Assembly: GCA_039810085.1 (NCBI GenBank)
Contig: JBDHWG010000011.1
Coordinates: 121,611 to 185,610, forward strand
Origin: JBDHWG01 sp039810085
Lineage (GTDB): Bacteria > Chloroflexota > Anaerolineae > Epilineales > JAHCIE01
Direction of reading: 5' to 3'
Length of the DNA: 64,000 nucleotides
The translations under genes were made by a program, and so were the position numbers. Positions 9,146 to 18,546 of the stretch are shown piece after piece. The notes under the pieces were generated by a model that made no database searches, was not told where the DNA came from, and saw only the letters and a program-made list of their open reading frames with translations. Every line of letters starts with the position of its first letter. The stretch's first letter is position 1.

Positions 9146-11134
9146 ATGCTAGGACAGGGGGGGCAAGGGCGGTATACCCTCTACGCCCTGCTGGCGGTCG
9201 TCGTCCTCGGCGCATTCCTGCGTTTCTGGGGCTTGGGCGCTGTGCCGCCAGGCCTCTACCGCGATGAAGCGTACTACGCCCTGGATGCGGTCGATGTGCT
9301 GAACGGCGCGCATCCCATCTTCTTCGAAGCCAACAACGGACGCGAACCGCTGTTCATCTACCTGGCCGCGCTGAGCATCGCCGCCCTCGGCCGCACGCCG
9401 GTCGCCATCCGTCTCGTCGCCGCGATCCTGGGCACGCTGACCATACCGGCCACGTTCCTGATGGGCCGCGCGTTCTTCTCCGACCGCGTCGGGTTGCTGG
9501 CCGCCGCTGTGTGCGCTGTCACCGTCTGGACCATCAACCTGAGCCGCATCGGGCTGCGCGTCGGGAGCTTTCCGCTCGTCGCCGCGCTGTGTCTCTGGCA
9601 AGGGGCGGTCGCGTTTCGCACGCGTCGCAGGCGGCACTGGGTCGCCGCCGGCGTCCTGTACGGTCTGCTCTTTTACACGTATCTCGTCGCCCGCGTCACG
9701 CCGCTTGCCCTCGCTGCGGCCTTGCTGCTCTCGCTTGCCGGCGCGCTCTGGCGACGGCCCAGGACGAAGCCGCTGGACTTTCCGTGGCGCGGCCTCAGCG
9801 TTGCAGCCCTGAGTGCGCTCATCGTCGCCGCCCCGCTCGGCATCTACCTTCTGAGCCACACAGGCGACCTGGCCGAGCGCGGTGAGCAGGTCTCCATCCT
9901 CAACCCCGCCATCAACCACGGCGACCCGATGGGGCTGGCGCTACGGCAAACCGTCGCGACGCTGGGCATGTTCAACCTTCGCGGCGACTTCATCCCACGC
10001 CACAACGTTCCCCTGCGCCCGGTCTTTGATCCCTTGCTCGGCCTGGCCTTCCTGGACGGCGTCGCTCTCGCGCTGATAGGGTGGCGTCGTGGTCCGAACG
10101 CTTTCATCCTGGCCTGGACGGCGACGATGCTCCTGCCCACGATCCTGGCCGAGGACGCGCCCCACTTCCTGCGCGGGGCAGGCATCCTACCGGTCGTGTT
10201 TCTCTTCCCGGCCCTGGGTCTCGACAGAGCATGGACGTGGCTGAGCGCGCGAGGCTGGCGCTACGCGGGGGTGGGGCTGGCACTGGTCGTTCTGATGGTC
10301 GGGCTAGGGTGGACGTGGCACGACTACTTTGACAACCATGTCCACAGCGACGCGGTCTACTATGAGTTCGACACGGGGGCGACGCAGCTGGCCGCCGAAC
10401 TGAACCGCTTTCTAGGCGTCGGCTGGGATGGGCAGGCGTGGGCGGCCAGCGCGGGCGAGCGCCGCGACGGCTATCGCGGCTATATCGACTCGCGCCTATG
10501 GGACAACTGGCCGAACGTCCGCTACCTGGTAGCGCCAGGGAGCGTGCGTGTTCTGCGCAGTGAGCGTGCCCTGACGGGCGACTCGATTATACTCGCGCTG
10601 TGGCCGTTCGAGGACCACCGCGAGATCCTGGCGCAGCTCCCCATCGGCCGACTCATCCAGGGACAGCCGGGCGCGTACGAGCGGGGCGATTTGGAGGCAA
10701 CGCCGCGCCTGCTGTATTATACGGTGCGGGCAACCCCGGATGTTCCGACTGCCAACGTCGAGGCGGATTTCGGCGTGGCCGGCCTGCGGCGCGCCGAGTG
10801 GCAGCGCGATGGCGACACGATTCGCGTTCGCCTCGTCTGGGACGCACGCGGCCCGCTGTCGCCGGATCTCGCCGCCTTTGTCCACGTCGTCGGGCCACAG
10901 GGAGTCGTCGGCCAGGCGGATGCCCCGCCGGGCGGCCAATACTATCCGGCCGCGATCTGGCGCGACGGCGACCACGTCGCTGAGGAGCGCACAATTGCAG
11001 TGCCCGCTGATGCTGCCCCCAACCCTACCGTCGAGGTCGGGTTATATAATTCTCGGACCCTCGCGCGCCTGCCCACTCAACAGGGCGCCGAGACAGTAAC
11101 CGCGCCAGAGGCCAACTGGCGCTCACCAGAATGA
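9146..11134 (+). CDS. Membrane glycosyltransferase, PMT/ArnT-like (GT39 family)
   Basis: A 662-residue multi-pass protein. The first periplasmic-side loop has the acidic YRDEAYYALDA motif typical of the catalytic loop in PMT_2 (GT39/GT83) enzymes, followed by NNGREPLFIYL and about ten hydrophobic segments up to about residue 395. Such enzymes move a sugar from a polyprenyl-phosphate donor to a protein or lipid outside the membrane. The soluble C-terminus ends in a beta-rich module (about 530-650) with an FVHVVGPQG..QADAPPGG..YPAAIWRDGD pattern, also seen in the two large neighbours. It is the first gene of a run through 15498. The acceptor is unknown. Confidence 0.85.
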   Translation: MLGQGGQGRYTLYALLAVVVLGAFLRFWGLGAVPPGLYRDEAYYALDAVDVLNGAHPIFFEANNGREPLFIYLAALSIAALGRTPVAIRLVAAILGTLTIPATFLMGRAFFSDRVGLLAAAVCAVTVWTINLSRIGLRVGSFPLVAALCLWQGAVAFRTRRRRHWVAAGVLYGLLFYTYLVARVTPLALAAALLLSLAGALWRRPRTKPLDFPWRGLSVAALSALIVAAPLGIYLLSHTGDLAERGEQVSILNPAINHGDPMGLALRQTVATLGMFNLRGDFIPRHNVPLRPVFDPLLGLAFLDGVALALIGWRRGPNAFILAWTATMLLPTILAEDAPHFLRGAGILPVVFLFPALGLDRAWTWLSARGWRYAGVGLALVVLMVGLGWTWHDYFDNHVHSDAVYYEFDTGATQLAAELNRFLGVGWDGQAWAASAGERRDGYRGYIDSRLWDNWPNVRYLVAPGSVRVLRSERALTGDSIILALWPFEDHREILAQLPIGRLIQGQPGAYERGDLEATPRLLYYTVRATPDVPTANVEADFGVAGLRRAEWQRDGDTIRVRLVWDARGPLSPDLAAFVHVVGPQGVVGQADAPPGGQYYPAAIWRDGDHVAEERTIAVPADAAPNPTVEVGLYNSRTLARLPTQQGAETVTAPEANWRSPE

Positions 11135-11146
11135 GGAGAAAGACGT

Positions 11147-12661
11147 ATGGAACACATGCGAATCCGTTGGATCAACCTGTTCATGCTCGTCGCGCTGCTG
11201 GCGGTGATGCTTCCGTTTGGAGCATTCCAGGCCAGCGCTGCCCCCGACGCGCAAGGCCAGGACCCGTGCCCCGGCAACCTGCTGGCGAATCCGGGCTTTG
11301 AGGGCGGCTCACGGAAGACCGAGAGCATCGGTACAAGCCTCTCGTCGGCTGTGGCCGACGGCTGGTATCCGTGGCTGCTGCGCGGCGACGAACGCAACAA
11401 CCGCGAGCCAGAGTACAAGCTCGAAGACACGAATCTGTCGCAGACACGCTTCCGTGCCCACAGCGGCCGCTACTCCCAGAAGTGGTTCACCACCTGGGGG
11501 ACGCACACCGCCGGCATCTACCAGCAAGTTTCAGTCACGCCTGGCACTCCCCTCACCTTTAGCATCTGGTCGCAGGTCTACACAGGCCAGGCTGACGGAT
11601 TCGACGGCGTGGTGTTCCGCTCGGACCCCAAGGAAGATGGCAAGTATCGGGTGTGGGTGGGCATCGACCCGACCGGCGCTGTTCCGGCCGGTGTGGGCGC
11701 GCCGCCGCCTGATAGCGTCATCTGGTCCGAACCCGACATCCACTATGACGACTGGGTTCAACACTCCATCAGCGCCGTTGCCCAGGGCAACAGCGTCACG
11801 GTCTACGTGAAGGGCCAGCCGGAGTTCTCGGTCAAGCACAACGACTCGTTCTGGGATGATGGATGCCTCGTGCCCGACTCGTCCCTGCGAGCCGCGCCCG
11901 GCAAGGCTGCCCCAACGCCCGCCCCCAGCGCCAACACGTCGGCAGCCCAGCCCACACCTGCCGCACCCGTTGCGCCCGCCCCGGCGCCCGCTGTCGTCGC
12001 GCCCGTGACAGCGCCAGCCGGTGGCGCAGCCGACTTCGCCATCCCCAACGGCCACTTCTACACCCAGGCCGCCAACAGTCAAGGTGGCTATCGTGTCGTG
12101 GACAACGACCAGGCGAAGATGTGGACGGAGTTCCAGCGCCTCGGCGGCGTGCCCGTGGTGGGCTACCCCATCTCCCAGGTCTTCGTGTATGACACCTTCC
12201 CCACCCAGGTGTTCCAGAAACTGGCGCTCCAGTGGCGGCCTGAGATGAACATGGCCGTGCCGATGAACCTCTTCGACCTCATGTCGCAGCTCGGCCGCGA
12301 TCCGCAGCTCAAGGAGAACCGCCAGGTGCCGCTGCCGCTAGTCGGCTTCGACCAGCCGGGCGATACGTTCCCCACCATCGTCAAGAACCGCCAGGCGCTA
12401 ATGGACGCCTACCCGGCGATCAAGGCCGCCTACTTTGCGGCGGGTGACCCGGTTACGGTGTACGGCCTGCCGACGTCGAAGGTCGAGGACATGGGCAACC
12501 ACTACGCCCTCCGCACCCAGCGCGCCGTCTTCCAGCAGTGGAAGGAGAACGTGCCGTGGGCGAAGGCCGGCGAGGTTACAGTCGCTAACGGCGGTGACAT
12601 CGCCAAGGAGCAAGGCATCTTCCCGGCGACGGCCACGACACCTGAGGCGCTGGCGCAGTAG
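11147..12661 (+). CDS. Secreted protein with CBM-like domain, Pro/Ala linker and C-terminal repeat domain
   Basis: A 504-residue exported protein with a signal peptide (about 1-31, cut after ASA). Residues about 40-240 form a beta-rich region with the start (CPGNLLANPGFEGG) and the internal CPGTPLTFSIW-like pattern of carbohydrate-binding-module-like domains, seen here as TPGTPLTFSIW. A Pro/Ala/Thr linker of about 50 residues follows. The C-terminal 210 residues contain GHFYTQA and FQRLGGVPVVGYPISQVF, a pattern often seen in exported Chloroflexota proteins but without a function I can name. GAGGAGA precedes the ATG, 12 bases after the glycosyltransferase stop. It probably binds cell-surface or environmental glycans. 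Confidence 0.75.
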   Translation: MEHMRIRWINLFMLVALLAVMLPFGAFQASAAPDAQGQDPCPGNLLANPGFEGGSRKTESIGTSLSSAVADGWYPWLLRGDERNNREPEYKLEDTNLSQTRFRAHSGRYSQKWFTTWGTHTAGIYQQVSVTPGTPLTFSIWSQVYTGQADGFDGVVFRSDPKEDGKYRVWVGIDPTGAVPAGVGAPPPDSVIWSEPDIHYDDWVQHSISAVAQGNSVTVYVKGQPEFSVKHNDSFWDDGCLVPDSSLRAAPGKAAPTPAPSANTSAAQPTPAAPVAPAPAPAVVAPVTAPAGGAADFAIPNGHFYTQAANSQGGYRVVDNDQAKMWTEFQRLGGVPVVGYPISQVFVYDTFPTQVFQKLALQWRPEMNMAVPMNLFDLMSQLGRDPQLKENRQVPLPLVGFDQPGDTFPTIVKNRQALMDAYPAIKAAYFAAGDPVTVYGLPTSKVEDMGNHYALRTQRAVFQQWKENVPWAKAGEVTVANGGDIAKEQGIFPATATTPEALAQ

Positions 12662-12675
12662 TCGCGCCGTCTATC

Positions 12676-15498
12676 GTGTTCGAGACTGAGTCTCCGAGGA
12701 CATCCCCGGAGAACGACAGGAGCGTGGGGCGCGCTAGGTGCGTCTCACGCTCCGCCTTGTACGTCCTGGCCGCCATCCTACTTGCCGTGCCAGCCGCGTG
12801 GCCGCTGCTTCAGCCCGGCTTCATTGCGACACGAGCAGGTGGCGATAGCCCCTTCCTGCTGATTCGCCTCCAGGAGATGATCGCCGCGCTGGGAGTCAGC
12901 TTCCCGCCCCGCTGGATGCCAGACGCCAACTACGGCCTCGGCTACCCCTTCTGGAACTTCTACGCCCCTCTGCCCTACTATTTCGCCGCGCTCTTGACAC
13001 AGCTTGGCATCGGCCCCATCGCCGCCATCAAGACGACGCAGACGCTCGGTCTGGTGGTGGCCGCCCTTGGCATGTTCGCCCTGGCGCGGCGGATGTGGGC
13101 TTCTGTTCCGGCGGGCCTTCTCGCCGCCGTTGCCTACACCTATGCCCCGTTTCACCTCGTCAACATCTACGTCCGAGGCGACTCGCTCGGCGAGTTCTGG
13201 GCCTTCGCCTTCTACCCGCTGACCTGGCTCGCCGCCCGCGCCGTCGTCCAGCGGCCAACACCGGCGCGAGTGGCGGCGCTCGCCCTCTCCTACGCCGGCC
13301 TCGTCCTGTGCCACAACATCTCGGCCCTCATCTTCAGCCCGTTCCTGGCGCTCTACATTGTGGCCGCCTGGCGGCAGACCGGCCCGTCATGGCGAGAAGG
13401 ACAGCAGTCCGACGAAGCAATCCCCCGGGCGGGAACGGCAACGCCAGCCGCGCATGAGACGGGTATTCGCACCGGCGCAGGATTGCTTCGCTTCGCTCGC
13501 AATGACGGTTTACCAGGCGGATTGCCGACTAGCTCTGCGAGCCTCGCCCTGGCGCTGCTCGCCCTGATTCTGGGGCTGGCGCTGAGCGCGTGGTTCTGGT
13601 GGCCCGCATTGGCCGACCGCACCCGGGTCCGCCTGGACGTCAACCTGACAGGCTTCTTCAGCTACACCGGCCACTTTCGTGGGATCAACCTGGCCCAGTT
13701 TGGGGCCGCCTTCGACTACGATCCGGCGGGCGGCGCAGCCTTCGCCCTGGGCCTGGCTCAGAGCGCGGCGATCTTGCTCGGTTTATTGGTGATGCTGGCC
13801 TGGCGTCGCGGCCGTCGCCCCGAGGCGCTCGCGGCCGCCGCTACCCTCCTCATCGCCCTCTTCTTCGTGACACCCCTGTCGCAGCCGCTGTGGGACCATC
13901 TCCCGCTGCTGCCCTTCGCGCAATTCCCGTGGCGCTTCCTGTCGGTTGTCGCCTTCGCGGGCGCGCTGCTGACCGGCGCAGTTCCAGCCCGCCTTGAACA
14001 ACGCGGTCCGCGCACTGCATGGCTTGCTGCCGGTGTCCTGAGCGTTAGCCTAGCTGTGGCGGCCCTGTGGCAGCTCGACCCGCCGCGCATGCCCCTGGTA
14101 GATTCGGAGGTCACGGCTCATCGCAGTGCGTGGTATGAGATATTCACCGGCAACATCGGCACGACGATTCGCGGCGAGTACCTGCCCACCGCCGTGGACC
14201 CGCGCCCGTACATCGCGCCCACCCAGCCCGTGCGTGACTTCGTGCCGCACCTCATTCCGCAAGCGGTCCTTATCTCCGGATCCGCTCGGGTGGAGACGCA
14301 GGCGGACCGAGAGTGGCAGGTGACGGTGGACACACCGGAAGCGGTGATCGCCCTCCCCACCATTGCTTTCCCCGGCTGGCAGGTCTGGGTGGATAACGAT
14401 TCAGCGCCGACAGAAGTAGCGCCCAGCATTGGCTATCTCAGCGCCCGCATTCCCCAGGGGACGCACGCCGTCTCGCTGCGCTTCGCGCATGTAGGTGGGA
14501 CGCTCGTCGCGGAGGTCGTCGGGCTTATCGCGCTGGCGCTTCTCGCGGCGCTCCTTCTCCTCGATCAGCGCTGGCTGCGTTACATCCCGGCGGCGCTCAT
14601 CGCCGTCGCCGTCGTCTGGCTGGTTGGCGCGGCATTCCAGACGCAGAGCACGTGGTCAGCGCGGGGAATCACAGCCGATGCGCCCCTCGTCGAGGACTTC
14701 CTGCGCTACCCCTGGCTGCACCGCGCCCCCGACGGCGTCCGCTACGCGAGTGGGTCGCTGTTGAGCGGGTACACCGTCAGCGGACGTTCGGGTGACTACG
14801 TGGTCGTCTATCAAGGCGCTACGCTAGAAGCGCAGCTCACGTGGGCGGAGTTCGACGGCGGCCAGGTAGACGTCGTTCTCGAAAGCCCGGCCGAGCATCT
14901 GCAAGACATCTCATACCAGATCGCTAACGAGCGCGTGCGCCTCGCCCCAACGACGACGCACCGGCTGACAGTTCCCCAGGACACGACGCCGGGCCTATAC
15001 TGGCTCCGCCTGCGCGTGCAGGATGCGACCAACGACGAGGTTCCCCCGCTCGATGACCAGGGCCAGGCAATGGGCCGTCTCTACCTTCTGCCCGTGTATG
15101 TGCTGCCATACCCGGCGCCGCCGGTCACGCCCGCCGAACGCTACCCGATGGGAGACGGCGTGAGCCTGGCAGACGTGCGGTGGGAGCAGCGCGGCCGACG
15201 GCTGTTCGTCGATATGACTTGGCTGACCGAGCACCCACTCGCCCAGAATTATGTCACATCCATCCGGCTGTTAGGATCAGATGGAAGGCAGATCATGGGC
15301 GTGGACCAACCGCCGGGCTACGGCTTCTTCCCGACCGTGGCCTGGCAGCCCGGCCAACCTATCTACGACCGGCGTCAGCTCAACCTACCCGACAACCTGC
15401 CGGCGGGGCAGTATCGGCTGGAGATTATCCTGTACGAGAAGCCCACGCTTCAAGAGCTTGGGCATGCGATCATCGAGGGGGTGAAGATTGGCAGCTAA
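12676..15498 (+). CDS. Large membrane protein, PTPS-related/YfhO-like glycosyltransferase-like
   Basis: A 940-residue protein with about 12 hydrophobic segments. The N-terminal pattern (GGDSPFLLIRLQEM, then FPPRWMPDANYGLGYPFWNFYAPLPYY cut into two parts by eye) is that of the 6-pyruvoyl-tetrahydropterin-synthase-related membrane family, which is GT-C-like despite its name. The C-terminal half is extracytoplasmic and beta-rich, ending in a YPTxxW-type module (about 830-935). Residues about 237-277 are encoded by a palindromic element of family B (13386-13506) that stays in frame in a loop between membrane segments. The start is a GTG 14 bases after the previous stop without a clear ribosome site, so it is uncertain. 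The function is probably surface-glycan assembly. Confidence 0.75.
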   Translation: MFETESPRTSPENDRSVGRARCVSRSALYVLAAILLAVPAAWPLLQPGFIATRAGGDSPFLLIRLQEMIAALGVSFPPRWMPDANYGLGYPFWNFYAPLPYYFAALLTQLGIGPIAAIKTTQTLGLVVAALGMFALARRMWASVPAGLLAAVAYTYAPFHLVNIYVRGDSLGEFWAFAFYPLTWLAARAVVQRPTPARVAALALSYAGLVLCHNISALIFSPFLALYIVAAWRQTGPSWREGQQSDEAIPRAGTATPAAHETGIRTGAGLLRFARNDGLPGGLPTSSASLALALLALILGLALSAWFWWPALADRTRVRLDVNLTGFFSYTGHFRGINLAQFGAAFDYDPAGGAAFALGLAQSAAILLGLLVMLAWRRGRRPEALAAAATLLIALFFVTPLSQPLWDHLPLLPFAQFPWRFLSVVAFAGALLTGAVPARLEQRGPRTAWLAAGVLSVSLAVAALWQLDPPRMPLVDSEVTAHRSAWYEIFTGNIGTTIRGEYLPTAVDPRPYIAPTQPVRDFVPHLIPQAVLISGSARVETQADREWQVTVDTPEAVIALPTIAFPGWQVWVDNDSAPTEVAPSIGYLSARIPQGTHAVSLRFAHVGGTLVAEVVGLIALALLAALLLLDQRWLRYIPAALIAVAVVWLVGAAFQTQSTWSARGITADAPLVEDFLRYPWLHRAPDGVRYASGSLLSGYTVSGRSGDYVVVYQGATLEAQLTWAEFDGGQVDVVLESPAEHLQDISYQIANERVRLAPTTTHRLTVPQDTTPGLYWLRLRVQDATNDEVPPLDDQGQAMGRLYLLPVYVLPYPAPPVTPAERYPMGDGVSLADVRWEQRGRRLFVDMTWLTEHPLAQNYVTSIRLLGSDGRQIMGVDQPPGYGFFPTVAWQPGQPIYDRRQLNLPDNLPAGQYRLEIILYEKPTLQELGHAIIEGVKIGS
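13386..13506. repeat. Dispersed palindromic element, family B, inside a coding sequence
   Basis: The outer arms GTCATGGCGAG (13386-13396) and CTCGCAATGAC (13496-13506) differ from perfect complementarity at one base, and the inner arms CGAAGCAATC (13413-13422) and GATTGCTTCG (13481-13490) are perfect. The same arms bound the intergenic element at 25399-25516. The 121-bp copy has no stop in the host frame and encodes about 40 Ser/Ala/Gly/Arg-rich residues, including SDEAIP and LLRFARND. Confidence 0.85.
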
Positions 15499-15505
15499 CT
15501 GATCC

Positions 15506-15627
15506 GTCATTGCGAGACCCCCAAGCCATAGTACGGCATGCGCCGACACAAGAAACTTCCGAATGTCACCCCGACGGAGGAGGGGTCTGGACTGCGGCAG
15601 CCCAGATGCCTCGTTCCTCGGCATGAC
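15506..15627. repeat. Composite of palindromic repeats, half of family B plus family C
   Basis: It starts with the family B end GTCATTGCGAG (15506-15516) but lacks the matching right end. From 15565 to 15627 it holds a second palindrome with 25-base imperfect arms, from GTCACCCCGACGGAGGAGG to its near-complement CCTCGTTCCTCGGCATGAC. It fills the space between two convergent genes and would form a strong hairpin in either transcript. Confidence 0.65.
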
Positions 15628-15653
15628 AGCGAGTGTGAAGTCTATAATCAGCT

Positions 15654-18335
15654 TCAATCAACCACGAGAATAGCAGGTTCCTCAGCCTGGCCGAGGCGCA
15701 GCAGGCGGTCGTCCAGAACGGTCAGCGGCGTCGTCGTGAACGCATCGTAGAGGCCAACTGTGACCGTGATGGGGCCTTGCGCGTCCTTGGGCAGCGTCAA
15801 GCGGTGGCGGTCGTGGACGAGCATCCCGCCAACCCACTTGAACGTGGGAATCGCGCCCTCGGCGGGCGTACCGTCGTTCGCCTGGCTCCAGCCGTCGCCG
15901 CGCGCCTTGACGGTGACACTATAGTCGTTGAGAAGTGGCTGAAGGCCGAGCCAAGTCAGGTCCACTACCAGATCGCGGCCCTCGCGGTAGGCGCTGGCGT
16001 CGACCAACGCCGCCTTCCCGCCGTAGTTGATCCACCGCTCACCCTCACTCGGCTCGCCCAGAAACACGCGCTGCCCGTCCACCACGACTGCCACCTCACC
16101 TTCAGGTGGCAAGTCGGCAGCCGTCGTGATCACGCTTCCAGACGACGCATCGGGCACAGCAACCTCTGCCACCGTCTGCCCAGCGACTTCTAGATGCACC
16201 GTTGTGAGCGCGCCGGACACATCACGCTGCCAGTGCAGATAGAGGCGGCGCCCGTTGGGAACTGTCGAGTCCCAGTCGAAGCCGAGGAGAGTGACGCCGC
16301 CCTCCAGCGCGCGGCGCAGTGGGTGGTTCGTCACGAGCGGCTGCGATGAGGGCGCCACCTGAACCTCGGCCAGCGGCACGGGGTTGGCGGCCAGAGCCAC
16401 CGGGCCGTCGGGCGTCGGCTGGTACGCGCCAGCCACGAGGCGATAGGTTCCTGGCGCGGTCGTCGGCAATACCGATACAGTGTGGCGCGTCACGAATGTT
16501 CGTTCCGCACCCAGCGCGCTCGCCGGTCGGCCCACATCCGCCTGCCCGACAACGCGGCCGTCATCGTCAATGAGATGCACGTAGAACGCCAGGTCGGACG
16601 GTGCAGCCTCAACCATTCGCCAGTAAAGGTCAATGGTCATAGCATCGCCGGCTTCGACAGTGACGCCGCCCAGCGGCACGGGAGACGATGGCTCACCGGC
16701 GGTGTTCGGTGGCTGCCCCCACTGCGCGGTGGCGAGGACTGGACCACCCTCGAAGGCAGCATCCACCGCATGGGCGCCGTCCGGGATCGGCGGGTCGCCC
16801 TGTTGTACCATGAAGCCAGAGCCGGCCGGCGCAAGGGTAAAAGGCGCGTCGGCATAGGTCGGGTAGCGGTTGGTCGCCAGGGCAGGGTCGCGCTGCGCGG
16901 CGTCCTCTAGCAACCGCCGCCACGTCGTCGGGTAATACTCCGCCCCCGCTGGCGTCACGTACTCGACATTGACGTCTTGCCGCAGACCATCGACGTACTG
17001 GAGATACCACAAAGGCGTCGCCTGGTGCCAGCCCGCGAACGCAGGCGCGTCCGGCGGGGCGGCAGCCAGGAACGCTTGGGCAGCCTGGCGCGTGGTGTCG
17101 TCGTGGTGAAGCGCCGCGTAGCTCGGCCAGAGCGCAATGATGTTCACCACCGCTAGAATGACCGCGCCCAGCAAGGCAACCACCTGTCCGACGCGCATAG
17201 TCATTGTCACATAGCGACGGCCCGCCAGCTTCAGGTGCGGCAGAATACTCGCCCAGTCGCCCGTCAGGGCCGCGCCGACAAGGAGTGCGAAGGCTACGTA
17301 CGCGGGCATGAGGTACTCTACCGTTTGCGGCGCGCGGTAGGTGATGGCGACGAAGGCGGGCAAAGCGAAGCCGCCGCCCAGGAGTAGCCCGACACGCCCA
17401 CGCAGGATGACGCGAACGAAGCCCACGGCAGCCAGCGCGACCAGCGGCCAGCCGAACTCGATGCGTAGGATGTCGGCCAGGATGCGCAGGCGGTCCGGCA
17501 AGAGCGACGGGCGGGCAAAGGCGAACATGTCGCCGCCGAAGCCGCGCGCCAGGGCATGATTCAGCACCGCATCCAGGCCGACGAGCGCCTCAGGGTGAGG
17601 CGGCACGCCCGGTGCGCCTCGCAGCGGCAGATACAGCACGGGCAGCAGGCCAACAATGCCAGCGACGACGACGACGCCGATGTTCCGGCCTAGCCTGCGT
17701 CGGCCTTGCCGCGCCTGTCTGGCGCGCGCCTCCCTGATCCACGACCAGGCGACTGACCCCCAGACCGGGAGGGCAACAAAGGCAAGGCTGCCGTGGTGAC
17801 TTAGCCCCAGGCCGGTGACGAGGGCGAGCCACACGAGCCGCCCGAGCGTCGGCTGCACCATTGCCCGCAAGCCAAGCCAGAAGAGAAGGGCGCTGAAAAG
17901 GGCGACGAGGATGCGAATGTTCGCCGTAGTCGCCTGGGCCCAGAACGTCGTTGCGCCCACGAGCGTGAGAGTGGCGGCGAGGGAAGCGACGAGACGCGTG
18001 AATGGCGTCCTTGGGCCAAGAGGCAGGGCGCGCACAGCCACCACGACAACAGTCAGCGTGGCCGCCGCAATGAGTGTCGAGAACAGGTTCAGGCCCCAGG
18101 CCGGATTGTCGAGTGTCAGGCGGGTGAACGCCCAGCCAAGCATAATGTAGAGGGGATAGCCCGGCGGGTGGGCAATGCCGAGGGTCGCCGCCGCGAGCTG
18201 AAACTCACCGCTGTCGGCGGGCAGAACGCCGGGCGCGACCGTCGCGACGTACAGCGCGAGGGCGGCGACTGCCACCATGGTGGGCAGCAGCCAGTGAGAC
18301 CGCCTTCTTTTCAGAGGGGCGTGAGCGTTTCTCAT
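15654..18335 (-). CDS. DUF2723-family membrane protein, O-mannosyltransferase-like
   Basis: An 893-residue multi-pass protein. The N-terminus carries the DUF2723 (TMEM260-like) signature: LYVATVAPGVLPADSGEFQ, then HPPGYPLY after about 15 residues, the loop holding the presumed catalytic acid. About 11 hydrophobic segments run to about residue 410. The C-terminal 450 residues are soluble and beta-rich, with two copies of the module seen in the two glycosyltransferase-like neighbours (YVHLIDDDGRVVGQADVG; later FKWVGGMLVHDRHRLTLP). Family members transfer mannose or another sugar from a lipid carrier to exported proteins; donor and acceptor here are unknown. It has its own leftward promoter. Confidence 0.82.
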   Translation of the reverse strand: MRNAHAPLKRRRSHWLLPTMVAVAALALYVATVAPGVLPADSGEFQLAAATLGIAHPPGYPLYIMLGWAFTRLTLDNPAWGLNLFSTLIAAATLTVVVVAVRALPLGPRTPFTRLVASLAATLTLVGATTFWAQATTANIRILVALFSALLFWLGLRAMVQPTLGRLVWLALVTGLGLSHHGSLAFVALPVWGSVAWSWIREARARQARQGRRRLGRNIGVVVVAGIVGLLPVLYLPLRGAPGVPPHPEALVGLDAVLNHALARGFGGDMFAFARPSLLPDRLRILADILRIEFGWPLVALAAVGFVRVILRGRVGLLLGGGFALPAFVAITYRAPQTVEYLMPAYVAFALLVGAALTGDWASILPHLKLAGRRYVTMTMRVGQVVALLGAVILAVVNIIALWPSYAALHHDDTTRQAAQAFLAAAPPDAPAFAGWHQATPLWYLQYVDGLRQDVNVEYVTPAGAEYYPTTWRRLLEDAAQRDPALATNRYPTYADAPFTLAPAGSGFMVQQGDPPIPDGAHAVDAAFEGGPVLATAQWGQPPNTAGEPSSPVPLGGVTVEAGDAMTIDLYWRMVEAAPSDLAFYVHLIDDDGRVVGQADVGRPASALGAERTFVTRHTVSVLPTTAPGTYRLVAGAYQPTPDGPVALAANPVPLAEVQVAPSSQPLVTNHPLRRALEGGVTLLGFDWDSTVPNGRRLYLHWQRDVSGALTTVHLEVAGQTVAEVAVPDASSGSVITTAADLPPEGEVAVVVDGQRVFLGEPSEGERWINYGGKAALVDASAYREGRDLVVDLTWLGLQPLLNDYSVTVKARGDGWSQANDGTPAEGAIPTFKWVGGMLVHDRHRLTLPKDAQGPITVTVGLYDAFTTTPLTVLDDRLLRLGQAEEPAILVVD

Positions 18336-18383
18336 CAGTTAGGGCACATTCAGGGCGGGCGGGAAAGTGCGCCCGACAGCGCA

Positions 18384-18412
18384 AGTATATGCGACACGCT
18401 ATTGAGGACCAA
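18384..18412 (-). promoter_or_regulatory. Promoter of the DUF2723 gene
   Basis: On the minus strand TTGGTC (18412-18407) and TATACT (18389-18384) are 17 bp apart, about 50 bases upstream of the start codon at 18335. The -10 is good and the -35 partial. Confidence 0.5.
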
Positions 18413-18433
18413 GATCAGGAACAGAGATTGAGA

Positions 18434-18473
18434 GTTGTTGAGTCAGACTGAATAACGTAGGGCGCTCAACAAC
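18434..18473. promoter_or_regulatory. 9-bp inverted repeat upstream of a stalk protein gene
   Basis: GTTGTTGAG (18434-18442) and CTCAACAAC (18465-18473) are perfect inverted copies with a 22-base centre, about 75-115 bases before the preferred start of the rightward gene. It could be an operator or a hairpin in the 5' leader. No -35/-10 pair stands out beside it. Confidence 0.35.
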
Positions 18474-18546
18474 GTCATATATGATAGACCAACCTGTCGT
18501 GGTCACGCTGTTCGGCGTCGCCTCACCCTATGCCGTGGAGACCCTT

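Noticed and set aside
13386..13506. Considered as a disruption that makes the membrane-protein gene a pseudogene
   Set aside because: The frame is open on both sides, the protein is full length and its C-terminal domain is intact, so the element appears tolerated.
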